Made by a program: the position numbers and the translations under genes. A stretch of DNA of 64,000 nucleotides from Solidesulfovibrio sp. Its GTDB lineage: Bacteria; Desulfobacterota; Desulfovibrionia; Desulfovibrionales; Desulfovibrionaceae. Below are positions 42,906 through 51,269 of the stretch, in pieces (within the stretch, counting starts at the first letter, position 1; the number at the start of each line of letters is the position of its first letter). Under the pieces are notes generated by a model, which saw only the letters and a list, made by a program, of their open reading frames with translations, did no database searches and was not told where the DNA came from. The stretch covers positions 1-64,000 of the forward strand of contig NZ_JBCFBA010000024.1 of assembly GCF_038562415.1 (NCBI RefSeq), written 5' to 3'.

Positions 42906-45109
42906 TGGAACTTCGCCAGCTTCTCGCCATCCTGTGGCGTCGCCGGGCGCTTGCGGCCTGGACCTTCGCCTGCGTGTTCGGCGCCCTGCTCGTGCTGACC
43001 CTGCTGTGCGAGACCCAGTACGTGGCCTCGGCCAAGGTCTACCTGTACCATTCCTCCACCAAGGCCACGCTGCTCGGCCGGGTGTCCCTGGACTCGGCCA
43101 TGGTCAGCACGGCCTCGCTGACCGACACCGAGCGGGCCACCTACGAGGATCTGGCCGTCACGGTGCCGGTGGTGCGGCCGGTGATCGAGCAGCTCGACTT
43201 GCAGCGCAAGCGCAAGTCGCTGCAGGTGGTGGAGTTCATCCCCTTCGTGCGCCTGCTGGCGGACCGCTTCCTGCCGCGTTTCGGCCTGCGCCCCATGACC
43301 TACGAGGAACTGACCAACAAGTCCCTGGTCCACATGCTTTTTCCCCGGCCGTACCTCAAGGCGGCCATGATGGAGGATTCCGACATCCTGGAATTCTCCT
43401 CCTCGGCTGCGTCCATGCGGCTGGCCCTGGACCTGGCCAACGCCGCGGCCAGGTCCTTCGTGGCCAGGGAGACGGCCATGCGCCAGGACGAGTGCAAGGC
43501 CCTGGCCGAGGCCGCGGCCCGGGAGCTGCCCAAGGCCCGGGCCACCTACGAACAGGCCCTGGCCGACCAGCGCGAGGTGCGCCGCACCGAAAAGATCGTG
43601 GACCTCACCTCCGAGGGGCAGCAGTTGGTCTCGCGCTACTTCACCCTGTCGGCGGACCGCGACTCCAACCGCCTGAGCCTCATCCGGGCCCAGGGCATGC
43701 TGCAAAACGTCAAGGCCCAGCTGGCCAAGCGGCCGGAATTCCGCAAGACGTCCGAGTCCATCCAGCGCTCGACGCTGATCGATTCCGTCAAGCTCACCCT
43801 GCGCGACCTGTACATGGACCTGGCCGCGGCCAAGTCGCGGCTCACGCCCGAGCATCCCCAGGTCAAGGAAATCGAGAACAAGATCGAGGAAGCCAAGCGC
43901 ATCATCAAGGGCGAATCCCAGAAGATCTTCGGCTCGGAGACCGTGTCCACGGACCCGACCTACAGCTACCTGAGCGAACGGACCGCCGACTACACGGCGC
44001 AGGTGGCCGGCTACGAGAGCCAGGACGCGGCCTTCGGGACGCTGCTGGCCGACGTGGAGAAGCAAGCCGACGGCTTCCCCGGCCGGGCCGCCGCCTCGGC
44101 CCTGGTCTCGGCCCGGGTGGACGCCAACCAGAGCTTCCTGGCCAGCCTCAACCAGATGGAATCCATGGCCCGGGCCGGCGAGGGCCTGGACCTGTCCATC
44201 GCCCATGTGGTGGAGCCGGCCGAATGGCCGGGCAAGATCGACGACTTCATGCGGCCCAAACTGTCGCTGATGCTGGCGGCGGGTTTGGCGGCCGGTCTTT
44301 TCCTGGGCCTGATCGCGGCCCTGCTGGCCGCCTGGACCGACGACACGGTCGGTTCGCGGGAGGGTCTGGAGGCGGCCGGGGCGACGGTGCTGGCGGCCGT
44401 GCCGGCCCGGCCCGGCCCGGCCCGGTCCCAGTCCCTGCGGCGGCTTCGCGAGATGCTGTTCCCGGCCGGGGCCGCCCCCTCCGGCGAAGACGCCGGGACG
44501 GCCGTGGTCCTGGCCGGGATCGAGGCGGCGGGGGACGAAACGCCGGGCCTGGCCTGGGAACTGGCCCAGGCCGTGGCCCGCACCGGCGAGCCGACGCTCG
44601 TGGTGGACGCGGATCTGTGTGCCCCGGCCCTTTGCGCCCTGGCCGGGCTGCCGGCCGGGCCGGGGCTGGCCGAGGTCCTGGCCGGGGACGTGTCCCTGGA
44701 GGCGGTCCTGGTTCCCGGGCCGCAGCCGGGGCTGACCGTGCTGCCGGCCGGGCGAGGGGTGTCGGCGGCGGCGGCGGACCGGCTCCTGGACGGCCCGGAG
44801 GCGGGCAACGTCCTGGCGGCGCTTGCCGGGCGCTTTTCGCGGGTGCTGCTCGTGGCCGCGCCGCTTGGCCGCCGCGACGACGCCCTGACCCTGGCCCGGG
44901 CGGCCGGCGGGCCGGTGCTCGTGGCCGGGCTGCACCGGGCGGGCGCGGCCGCCGTGGCCGAGGCGGCCCGGGCCTGCCGGGCGATCCTCGGCCGGGCGCC
45001 CCTGGCCGTGCTCGCGGGCGTGCCCGCCGACGACCTCACCCCCCGGGAGCAGTGGCGGAACATCGTGTCCCGGCTGCGCCGGGGCCGGGCCAAAAAGGCG
45101 GCCGCCTAG
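42905..45109 (+). CDS. Wzc-like chain-length protein, degenerate kinase
   Basis: A 734-residue polysaccharide co-polymerase. An N-terminal Wzz domain has TM1 near residues 15-37. A long periplasmic coiled coil (about 130-430) includes LTPEHPQVKEIENKIEEAKR. TM2 lies near 455-480. The C-terminal domain has the fold of a CpsD/BY-kinase ATPase with the Walker A' strand PTLVVDADLCAPAL, but the P-loop place reads AGIEAAGDETPGLAWELAQ, with no GKS/T and no lysine. The tail (RRGRAKKAAA) has no tyrosine cluster. It should control chain length but is unlikely to be an active tyrosine kinase. The start is GTG 42905. Confidence 0.88.
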   Translation: MELRQLLAILWRRRALAAWTFACVFGALLVLTLLCETQYVASAKVYLYHSSTKATLLGRVSLDSAMVSTASLTDTERATYEDLAVTVPVVRPVIEQLDLQRKRKSLQVVEFIPFVRLLADRFLPRFGLRPMTYEELTNKSLVHMLFPRPYLKAAMMEDSDILEFSSSAASMRLALDLANAAARSFVARETAMRQDECKALAEAAARELPKARATYEQALADQREVRRTEKIVDLTSEGQQLVSRYFTLSADRDSNRLSLIRAQGMLQNVKAQLAKRPEFRKTSESIQRSTLIDSVKLTLRDLYMDLAAAKSRLTPEHPQVKEIENKIEEAKRIIKGESQKIFGSETVSTDPTYSYLSERTADYTAQVAGYESQDAAFGTLLADVEKQADGFPGRAAASALVSARVDANQSFLASLNQMESMARAGEGLDLSIAHVVEPAEWPGKIDDFMRPKLSLMLAAGLAAGLFLGLIAALLAAWTDDTVGSREGLEAAGATVLAAVPARPGPARSQSLRRLREMLFPAGAAPSGEDAGTAVVLAGIEAAGDETPGLAWELAQAVARTGEPTLVVDADLCAPALCALAGLPAGPGLAEVLAGDVSLEAVLVPGPQPGLTVLPAGRGVSAAAADRLLDGPEAGNVLAALAGRFSRVLLVAAPLGRRDDALTLARAAGGPVLVAGLHRAGAAAVAEAARACRAILGRAPLAVLAGVPADDLTPREQWRNIVSRLRRGRAKKAAA

Positions 45110-45135
45110 GCCGTTTCCCGCCTCGTGTCGCGTCC

Positions 45136-45423
45136 CTAGAGGCCGCTCACATCCAGGCCGCGCTCGGCGGCGATGCGCGCCCGCAGGCGTTCGAGCCTGG
45201 CCGTCAGGTAGGCCAGCTCGTAGGTCTCGGGCAGTTCGTGGAAATCGGCCATATCCGGATCGAAGGCGTCGAGGTCGATGACCACGCGTTCGGCCACCAA
45301 TCGCACATAGTCGGAATAGCTCGGGAATTCGAGCGGTTTGCCCGGGTCGCGCAGGCTTCGGGCAAAGGACAGGGCTTCGGCGTAGGCGGCGGTGTCGAAC
45401 ATGCCGGGGTCTGACTGGTTCAT
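45136..45423 (-). CDS. Conserved-looking small hypothetical protein
   Basis: A 95-residue acidic cytoplasmic protein not recognised. It is helical with a tyrosine-containing core (FPSYSDYVRLVAERVVIDLDAF, later PETYELAYLTARLERLRARI). The ATG at 45423 is followed by MNQSDPGMFDTAAYAE. It lies 26 bases from the convergent Wzc-like stop and 19 bases after the glycoside-hydrolase-like stop upstream, so it may be the last gene of that minus-strand run. No metal-binding or catalytic motif is visible. Confidence 0.55.
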   Translation of the reverse strand: MNQSDPGMFDTAAYAEALSFARSLRDPGKPLEFPSYSDYVRLVAERVVIDLDAFDPDMADFHELPETYELAYLTARLERLRARIAAERGLDVSGL

Positions 45424-45442
45424 GCGGGGCTCCTTTGGGGCG

Positions 45443-47248
45443 TCACGGGGTCGCGGTGGGCCGCGCCTCGGGATCGGCCCAGGCGACGAGGACCGTCCGG
45501 CCCCCGGGTGCGCGGAAGCGGTAGGCCTGGACGTCCGGCCCCAGGGCCAGGCGCTCGGGCCGGACGTCGCATCCGGCCAGTTTGGCGCAAAGCCGGCGAT
45601 AGGTAAAGAAGGCCAGCTTGGGCGAGCCGTCCGGCCGGCCGGGGCTGACCCGGGCGTCGGTGGTCAGGCCCACGTGGTCGAAAATGCCGTTTCGGAAATG
45701 GAAGCCCTCGCGCACCATGGCCCAGAAGACCTTTTGCACGCCAAGCGACAGGGCGTAAACGCCCCGCCGGACGAGTTCCGCCGCCTGGTCGGCCTCGGTT
45801 TGCGGCGGCAGGCCCGGCGGGGCGGTGGGCGCGCCGCTGTAGGTGGCGGTTTCGGTCAGCCACAGCGGCACCCGGGAAAAGCCGGCCGCGTCCAGGGCCC
45901 GCCTGGCCGCGCCCGTCATGGCCGCCAGTTCCTTGTAGTCCCCGGCCCGGCCGAAGCTGTGCAGGTCGAAGACGTCGAACCCCCGCCCCTTGAGCGCCCG
46001 CAGCATGGGCACGTAATACGCCTGGAAATTGCGCTCGAAATCCTCGCCCGAGACCCCGGCCGCCAGCACCGTGGCCTTGGGGTCCACGGACTTGATCAGC
46101 CGGGAGGTGCGCGACAGCAGGGCGGCGTAGCCGGCCGCGTCGTTTCGCGCCCGGGACAGGTCCAGCTCGTTTTCGAACTGCCAGGAAGACACGCGCGGCA
46201 CCCCGGCCGGCGGGCGCAGGCCGTAGCGCGCGACCAGGGCCTTGACAAAGGCGTCGTAGGCGGTAAGCGGCGGCCCGAGCTCCCACGAGCCGTCGGCCTT
46301 GACCGCCGGCGGGCCGCCCGCCCCGGCCGGGCCGCGACCGGCGTCCTGGCGCAGCCGGGCCGGCAGCATGATGGTCAATACGGCCCGCATGTCCGGCCCC
46401 ATGGCCGCGAGCTCGGCGTCCAGGCGGGAGAAGTCGAACCGGCCGGCGGGCAAGTCCGCGTCGGACTGGATGTCCACCCACCAGGCCACGCCCCGGTGCC
46501 AGCCCAGGCCCAGGTCGCGGGCCAGGGCGAAGGGCGGGTTCTCGCCCCGGAAGGTGGCCGGATGGGCGCCGAAGGGCGATCGCAGCCGTTCGGCCGGGCT
46601 TGGCGGCGCTTCGCGGGGCGTTTCCTCGATATAGGCCGGCGTGTCGGTCAGGGTCAGGCGCGCCCGGCCGGCCCGGGGGGTGACGACGGTTGCCGGAAAA
46701 TCGGGCGCCGCGCCGGCGGTGCCGATCGAAACGGCCGGCACGGCCGGGGACACGGTCAGTTGCCGGGCCGTGGTCGGCAGCTCCACGGTGACGGCGATCG
46801 GCGGGCGCGGCGCCACGGCGGCCGTGGCCGGCGCCGGGCCGGGCGCGCCGGCCCGGGGGCCGGTCTGCGGCTGGCCGGGCGTCGCGTCCAGGCGGCCCAT
46901 GGTCCCCATGGCCAGCAGGCAGGGCGACAGCAGCGGCGCCACGGCTTCCGGCCGGCCGGCGGCCTGCTCGCGCATCATGGCCGCCAGCGCGGCCTGCGGG
47001 CAGACCTGTTCCAGGCCGGTGAAGGCCCCGGAAAAGCGCATGGCCCCGAGCAGGTCCTGGAGTTCGCGCAGGCGGGCGGCGGCGCTTACGGCCGTGGTCG
47101 GCTCGGCCCGCTCACGGGCGGCCAGCTGCCGGGCCTGGGCCACCAGCCGTTCCGGGTCCGGCTGGGCCGGGCAGGGGGACGGCGACAAGACGGCCAGGGC
47201 CGCCAGCGGGCAAAGGACGGCCAGCATCAGGCGTCGCAGGCGTTTCAT
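45443..47248 (-). CDS. Exported glycoside hydrolase-like protein
   Basis: A 601-residue protein with a signal peptide (MLAVLCPLAALAVLSPSPC) and a Pro/Ala-rich linker to about residue 200. A TIM-barrel glycosidase domain follows, in the style of clan GH-A (GH39/GH5-like): a substrate-facing WHRGVAWWVDIQSDADLP, the acid/base Glu in SSWQFENELD, and the probable nucleophile Glu in PLWLTETATYSG. Such enzymes in polysaccharide clusters trim or release the polymer. The ATG at 47248 lies inside the end of the Wzy-like gene, with 137 bases overlapping, and the two are on the same strand. The exact GH family is not certain. Confidence 0.75.
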   Translation of the reverse strand: MKRLRRLMLAVLCPLAALAVLSPSPCPAQPDPERLVAQARQLAARERAEPTTAVSAAARLRELQDLLGAMRFSGAFTGLEQVCPQAALAAMMREQAAGRPEAVAPLLSPCLLAMGTMGRLDATPGQPQTGPRAGAPGPAPATAAVAPRPPIAVTVELPTTARQLTVSPAVPAVSIGTAGAAPDFPATVVTPRAGRARLTLTDTPAYIEETPREAPPSPAERLRSPFGAHPATFRGENPPFALARDLGLGWHRGVAWWVDIQSDADLPAGRFDFSRLDAELAAMGPDMRAVLTIMLPARLRQDAGRGPAGAGGPPAVKADGSWELGPPLTAYDAFVKALVARYGLRPPAGVPRVSSWQFENELDLSRARNDAAGYAALLSRTSRLIKSVDPKATVLAAGVSGEDFERNFQAYYVPMLRALKGRGFDVFDLHSFGRAGDYKELAAMTGAARRALDAAGFSRVPLWLTETATYSGAPTAPPGLPPQTEADQAAELVRRGVYALSLGVQKVFWAMVREGFHFRNGIFDHVGLTTDARVSPGRPDGSPKLAFFTYRRLCAKLAGCDVRPERLALGPDVQAYRFRAPGGRTVLVAWADPEARPTATP

Positions 47249-48722
47249 GGGCGTTTTCTCCAAGGGGGCGCGCCGCGTTTTCGGGCGCGTTGCGCACGAC
47301 GCGCAGGCCGGCGGCCAGCACGGCCACATACAGCCAGGCGAAACGCGACACGGGCGAGGTCAGGTCGTGGTCGATGAGGCTGTGCAGGCCGATTTCGGCC
47401 AGGGAGGCCACGGCCACGGCAATGAAAAGCGTCCGGGCCGGCCCGGGCGGCGCCCGGCGCAGGGCCGAAACCACCGAGGCGGCCAAAACGGCCAGCCCCA
47501 GGAGGCCGGCCAGTCCCCCGACGATGCCCAGGTCGAAGAAAAAGGCCAGCCACAGGCTGTGCACCTCGGGCTCGCGGGTGTGCCAGATGAATCCTCCGGG
47601 GCCAAGGCCGAGCACCAGCAGTTCGGGCCGGTCGGCCATGACCGAAAGCGCCTGCTTCCACATGCGAAACCGTGCCCCGGAGCCGCTGACGTTGGAGGAG
47701 GATTCGGTCTTTTTCTTTTCGGAGAAAAGCAGCGGCCCGGAATAGCCGAAGCCGACCAGCATGCGGTCGATAAACGACGGCTTGCCGGCCAGGATGGCCA
47801 GCCCCAGGGCCAGGGCCAGCAGGCTGGAACGGCTGAGGAGCCGGCGCCGCGAGGGTTCGTGGAACACCAGGAACGCCCCGGCCGCGCCGCAAAAGGCGAG
47901 GATGGCCCCGCGCGAACCCGAGACCACCACGAAGGTGAGGAAGACCAGGGCGAGCAGCCACAGCAGGACGCGGGCGAGCCGGCGATACAGCCCGGCCAGC
48001 CCCAGGGTGACGAAGGCCGCGAAGACCAGGAAGCCGCCGGACTGGTTGGCCGAGCACAACCCGCCGATGCGCCCCCAGCGGGCTTCGGAGAAAAGTTCGA
48101 AATTGAGGGCGATCCCCGTGGCCAGATGCCGGGTGCCGGCCCAGTCGTAAAGCGCGCCGCAGACCATGGTGGCGCACACGAGCACGGCCGAAACCACCAC
48201 GGCGAAACACAGCGCCCGCAGCCGCCGGGCGTCGGACACGGCGGCCACGAGCATCCAGAAAAAAACCGCGTCGAAGCAGACCGTGGCCACTTGCCCCAGG
48301 GCGAAGTTCGCGTGGGGCGCCCAGGCCAGGCCGCACAGGTGCAGGCTCACCACGGCCAGGACAAAGGGCGCAAGCGGCGTCAGGTGCTCCCGGCGCATGG
48401 GCGCGGGCCGCGGCCCGTCCCTGGCGGCGGCGGCCAGAAAGCCCAGCAGCAGCGGCGGCACAAGGAGCATGGCCGGGAAGAACTGGGTGACCACGCCCGG
48501 GGCGTGGCTGATTTTGAGCGACGGGGTGCCGACGAAGAGCAGTGCCACCGTGCACAGCAGGCCGGCGAAGGGGAAGCGGACCAGGGCGGCGCCCACGGCC
48601 AGGGCCGAGGCCCCGGCGACCATCCGCCAGTCCTGGAAAAGCACCGCGCCGGCGCCAGCCAGCCCGGCCAGGGCCAGGGCCGCCGGCCAGGGGCGGGGCG
48701 GGGCGAGGGCGTGGGCCGTCAT
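47112..48722 (-). CDS. O-antigen polymerase/ligase (Wzy/WaaL-like)
   Basis: A 536-residue membrane protein with about eleven hydrophobic segments. The Wzy_C-type region is present: VVVSGSRGAILAFCG, then a large periplasmic loop (FSEKKKTESSSNVSG), GLGPGGFIWHTREPEVHSLWL and FFFDLGIVGGLAG. Such proteins polymerise or ligate lipid-linked repeat units in the periplasm. Its last 45 or so residues (PLPAGGPGRLVAVPLPGPAGPG and so on) lie within the glycoside-hydrolase-like gene's signal peptide in another frame and look low-complexity, so the real end of the protein may be an accident of a distant stop. It is probably co-transcribed with the hydrolase. Confidence 0.85.
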   Translation of the reverse strand: MTAHALAPPRPWPAALALAGLAGAGAVLFQDWRMVAGASALAVGAALVRFPFAGLLCTVALLFVGTPSLKISHAPGVVTQFFPAMLLVPPLLLGFLAAAARDGPRPAPMRREHLTPLAPFVLAVVSLHLCGLAWAPHANFALGQVATVCFDAVFFWMLVAAVSDARRLRALCFAVVVSAVLVCATMVCGALYDWAGTRHLATGIALNFELFSEARWGRIGGLCSANQSGGFLVFAAFVTLGLAGLYRRLARVLLWLLALVFLTFVVVSGSRGAILAFCGAAGAFLVFHEPSRRRLLSRSSLLALALGLAILAGKPSFIDRMLVGFGYSGPLLFSEKKKTESSSNVSGSGARFRMWKQALSVMADRPELLVLGLGPGGFIWHTREPEVHSLWLAFFFDLGIVGGLAGLLGLAVLAASVVSALRRAPPGPARTLFIAVAVASLAEIGLHSLIDHDLTSPVSRFAWLYVAVLAAGLRVVRNAPENAARPLGENAHETPATPDAGRPLPAGGPGRLVAVPLPGPAGPGTAGGPGPAAGRP

Positions 48723-48743
48723 GGCTGGCCGCCGGACAAGCGC

Positions 48744-49208
48744 CTAATAGCCCGGCCAGCCCGGATAGCCGGGGCCGTAATAGGGATTGCCCGGGACGGC
48801 GGGCGCTTGCGGCCGGGGCGCGGACTTGTCCGACTTGCCGTTGCCGGCCGGTTTGGCCGGGGGCGCCTTGGCCGCGGCCAGGGCCTCGACCTTGGCGGCC
48901 AGGTTCTTGACCTCGCCGGCCAGGCGGTCCAGGGCCTTGGCGTCGTCTTTTTGCGGGCGCGGGCTGTCCGTCTTGGCGGCCAGCCCGGTGACGGCCTGGC
49001 GCAGGGCGGCGATTTCGGACTCCAGGGCCTCGGTGTCGCCGCAGGGCGCGGTCGGGGGGATGGCCCGCACGTCCCGGTCCAGGGCGGCCAGTTCGGTGCG
49101 CAGCCGTTCCTGGGTCAGGTTCAGCCAGACGACGCCGGCCAGGTTGAGCAACAAGACCGTGATGCCGGCGGCGGCCAGGCGTCCCCAGGGGAAATCCCGT
49201 TTTTCCAT
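48744..49208 (-). CDS. Membrane-anchored coiled-coil protein
   Basis: A 154-residue protein not recognised. One transmembrane segment lies at residues 10-30 (LAAAGITVLLLNLAGVVWL). A coiled-coil from about 30 to 115 follows (ERLRTELAALDRDVRAI, later DDAKALDRLAGEVKNLAAKVEALAAAK, read in pieces), then a basic Pro-rich part and a Tyr/Pro/Gly tail (NPYYGPGYPGWPGY). The C-terminus should be periplasmic and might contact polysaccharide or peptidoglycan. It is next to the Wzy-like gene (21-base gap) and after the epimerase gene in the same direction. The role is unknown. Confidence 0.65.
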   Translation of the reverse strand: MEKRDFPWGRLAAAGITVLLLNLAGVVWLNLTQERLRTELAALDRDVRAIPPTAPCGDTEALESEIAALRQAVTGLAAKTDSPRPQKDDAKALDRLAGEVKNLAAKVEALAAAKAPPAKPAGNGKSDKSAPRPQAPAVPGNPYYGPGYPGWPGY

Positions 49209-49265
49209 GGCGGCGGTCCTTCCGCCGCGCCCGGGCCGAAACCGTCGGCCCGGGCGCGGGCGGGC

Positions 49266-50207
49266 CTACAACCGGGGCAGGGTTTTCATGGTGCGGATGT
49301 TGTACCAGCGGTCCTCGTCGCAAAGCGCGCCCGAGGCAAAGGCCTCGGCCACGTCGCGGATGCCGTCGGCCACGCCGTATTTGGGCGTAAACCCCGTGGC
49401 CAGGAGCTTGTCGGAATTCTGGCGGTAGGAGCGGGGGTCGTTGGACGGCTTGATCTCGATTTCCGCCGGGGCCACGTCCACGATCATCCGGGCCAGGTCG
49501 AGGATGGAGATGTTTTCGAAGCCGGCGTTGAAGATGCCGGTGTATTTGCCGCCCGTTTCCAGGAAGTGCAGGAAGACCCGCACGATGTCCTTCATGTGGA
49601 TGTTGGGCCGGGTCTGGTCGCCGCCAAGGACGGTGATGTGCTTCTTGGCCAGGGCCTGCATGGTCAAAAGGTTCACGGCCACGTCCAGGCGCATGCGCGG
49701 GGAATAGCCGCACACCGTGGCCGGCCGGATGATCTGCAGGGCGAACTTGTCGGCGTAGCTCAACAGCACGCGCTCGCTGACCATCTTGGTCTTGTTGTAG
49801 TCCGAGATGGGCACGCAGGGCAGGTCCTCGGTCACCTGCGGCTCGTCCTTCACCCCGTAGACCGAGCCCGAGGAGGCGTGCAGGAACTGCTTCACCCCGC
49901 AGGCGGCGGCTTTCTCGGCCAGCTTCATGATGGCCAGGGTGTTGACCTCCCAGGTCAGCTTGGCGTCGAGGTCGCCGCAGGGGTCGTTGGCCACGTTGGC
50001 CAGGCTGACGATGGCGTCCATGCCGGCCACGGGCACGGCATCGATGTCCCGGGTGTCGCCGACGACGGCCGTGAGTTTGGGATGATCGGGGAGGTGGCGG
50101 CCGAACCAGCCGATGTCGAAGGCCGTGACCTCGTGCCCCAGGGCCAGCAGTTCGGGCACGAGCACGCTGCCGATATAACCGAAGCCGCCGGTGACGAGAA
50201 TGCGCAT
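49266..50207 (-). CDS. NAD-dependent sugar epimerase/dehydratase
   Basis: A 313-residue short-chain (extended SDR) sugar-nucleotide enzyme. The N-terminal Rossmann motif is VTGGFGYIGS. The catalytic Tyr and Lys are in the YNKTK segment of PISDYNKTKMV, with SSGSVYGV giving the Ser/Thr. The NAD-binding acidic residue follows at TAFDIGW. Substrate-binding parts include RPATVCGYSPRMRLD. It probably interconverts a nucleotide sugar for the exopolysaccharide made by the neighbours. The ATG at 50207 starts exactly at MRILVTGG; the longer frame adds an unrelated leader. It diverges from the acyltransferase gene with 114 bases between. Confidence 0.88.
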   Translation of the reverse strand: MRILVTGGFGYIGSVLVPELLALGHEVTAFDIGWFGRHLPDHPKLTAVVGDTRDIDAVPVAGMDAIVSLANVANDPCGDLDAKLTWEVNTLAIMKLAEKAAACGVKQFLHASSGSVYGVKDEPQVTEDLPCVPISDYNKTKMVSERVLLSYADKFALQIIRPATVCGYSPRMRLDVAVNLLTMQALAKKHITVLGGDQTRPNIHMKDIVRVFLHFLETGGKYTGIFNAGFENISILDLARMIVDVAPAEIEIKPSNDPRSYRQNSDKLLATGFTPKYGVADGIRDVAEAFASGALCDEDRWYNIRTMKTLPRL

Positions 50208-50321
50208 GCGTTTGTCCTTGTGTATGGAGTGGTGGCGACAGGGTCGCGTGGTTCGGGCCATACACCATTTGCCCGACACCCGCCAGCCGTGCTACCGCCC
50301 GGGTTTAGGCGAGGTTTTTTC

Positions 50322-51269
50322 ATGCGAATGCTGCGCGACGCGCTGGTCTGGGGATACTGGCATCCGTTTAAGCATCTTGTCTGGGCGCTGCCGGGCGGGG
50401 CGGCCCATGGCCTGGCCCGGGCGCTGGGCCGGGCGCTGGGCCGGGTGCCCAACGCCAGGCTGGCCGGCATGGCCGAGGCGGCGCGCCTGGTGCCGGGCGT
50501 GCCGGACGATCCGGCGGTCCGGCTGGCCCTGGCCCGCAAGGCCCTGGTGGAATTTTGCCAGACCGACCTGGAGGTGCTGCTTTTTCCGCGCCTGACACCG
50601 GCCCGCACGGCCGCCCTGGTGACCATCGAAGGCCGGGAACGCCTGGACGCCGCCCTGGGGGCCGGGCGCGGCGCCATGCTGGCCTTTGGCCACTACGGGG
50701 CCAACCAGATGGTCATGGCGGCCATCGGCCACGCCGGCTACCGGATGTGGCAGCTTTCGGCCCCGGCCACGGCGCTCAACGAAAAACTGCCCGAGGCCCG
50801 GGGACGGCTGGTGCGGCGCACGCGCGAACTGCGCTGGGCCCACGAGCAGACCCTGCCCGTCAGCCACGTCAACATCTTCGGCGGCCTCAAGGAGGCCTTC
50901 GCCTGCCTGCGCGGCGGCCATGTCCTGGGCGTGGCCGTGGACGGCGGCGGCGGCGAGCGCCGGGCGGCGGTGCCTTTTTTGGGGCGTCGGGCCTTCTTTC
51001 CGCTTGGCCCCATGCTCCTGGCCGGCAAGACCGGTTGCGCGGTGCTGCCGTGCTTCATGGAGCGGGCGGCCGACGGCCGGCTGAGGCTTCGCATCGAGGA
51101 GCCGCTGCCGCCGGTCGCCCCGGATAGCGACGGGGCGACCGAGGCCACGGCGCTCGTGGCCGAGCGGCTTTCCCGGGCCGTTGTGGCCAACCCCAGCCAT
51201 TACCTCTATTTCCTGGCCTTTCGGCAGCTGATGGCCCGGGGTGGCCACGAGGCCTTTTTCGCGGATTAG
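50322..51269 (+). CDS. LpxL-type lysophospholipid acyltransferase
   Basis: A 315-residue member of the LpxL/HtrB acyltransferase family, which adds acyl chains to lipid A or related lipids at the inner membrane. The start [21 protein letters not shown], the active-site region [21 protein letters not shown] (read in pieces) and the later [20 protein letters not shown] all fit. In the usual HX4(D/E) motif the sixth residue is acidic; here it is Gln (HYGANQ), which may reduce activity or mark a subgroup. The ATG at 50322 was chosen just after a weak site in TTTAGGCGAGG. It converges with the second chemoreceptor gene with four bases overlapping. Confidence 0.82.
   Translation: MRMLRDALVWGYWHPFKHLVWALPGGAAHGLARALGRALGRVPNARLAGMAEAARLVPGVPDDPAVRLALARKALVEFCQTDLEVLLFPRLTPARTAALVTIEGRERLDAALGAGRGAMLAFGHYGANQMVMAAIGHAGYRMWQLSAPATALNEKLPEARGRLVRRTRELRWAHEQTLPVSHVNIFGGLKEAFACLRGGHVLGVAVDGGGGERRAAVPFLGRRAFFPLGPMLLAGKTGCAVLPCFMERAADGRLRLRIEEPLPPVAPDSDGATEATALVAERLSRAVVANPSHYLYFLAFRQLMARGGHEAFFAD

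Noticed and set aside
46641-50321. The upstream part of a long plus-strand frame that ends in the acyltransferase
   Set aside because: Only the last 316 codons (from 50322) match a family. The rest is antisense to the hydrolase, polymerase, coiled-coil and epimerase genes.
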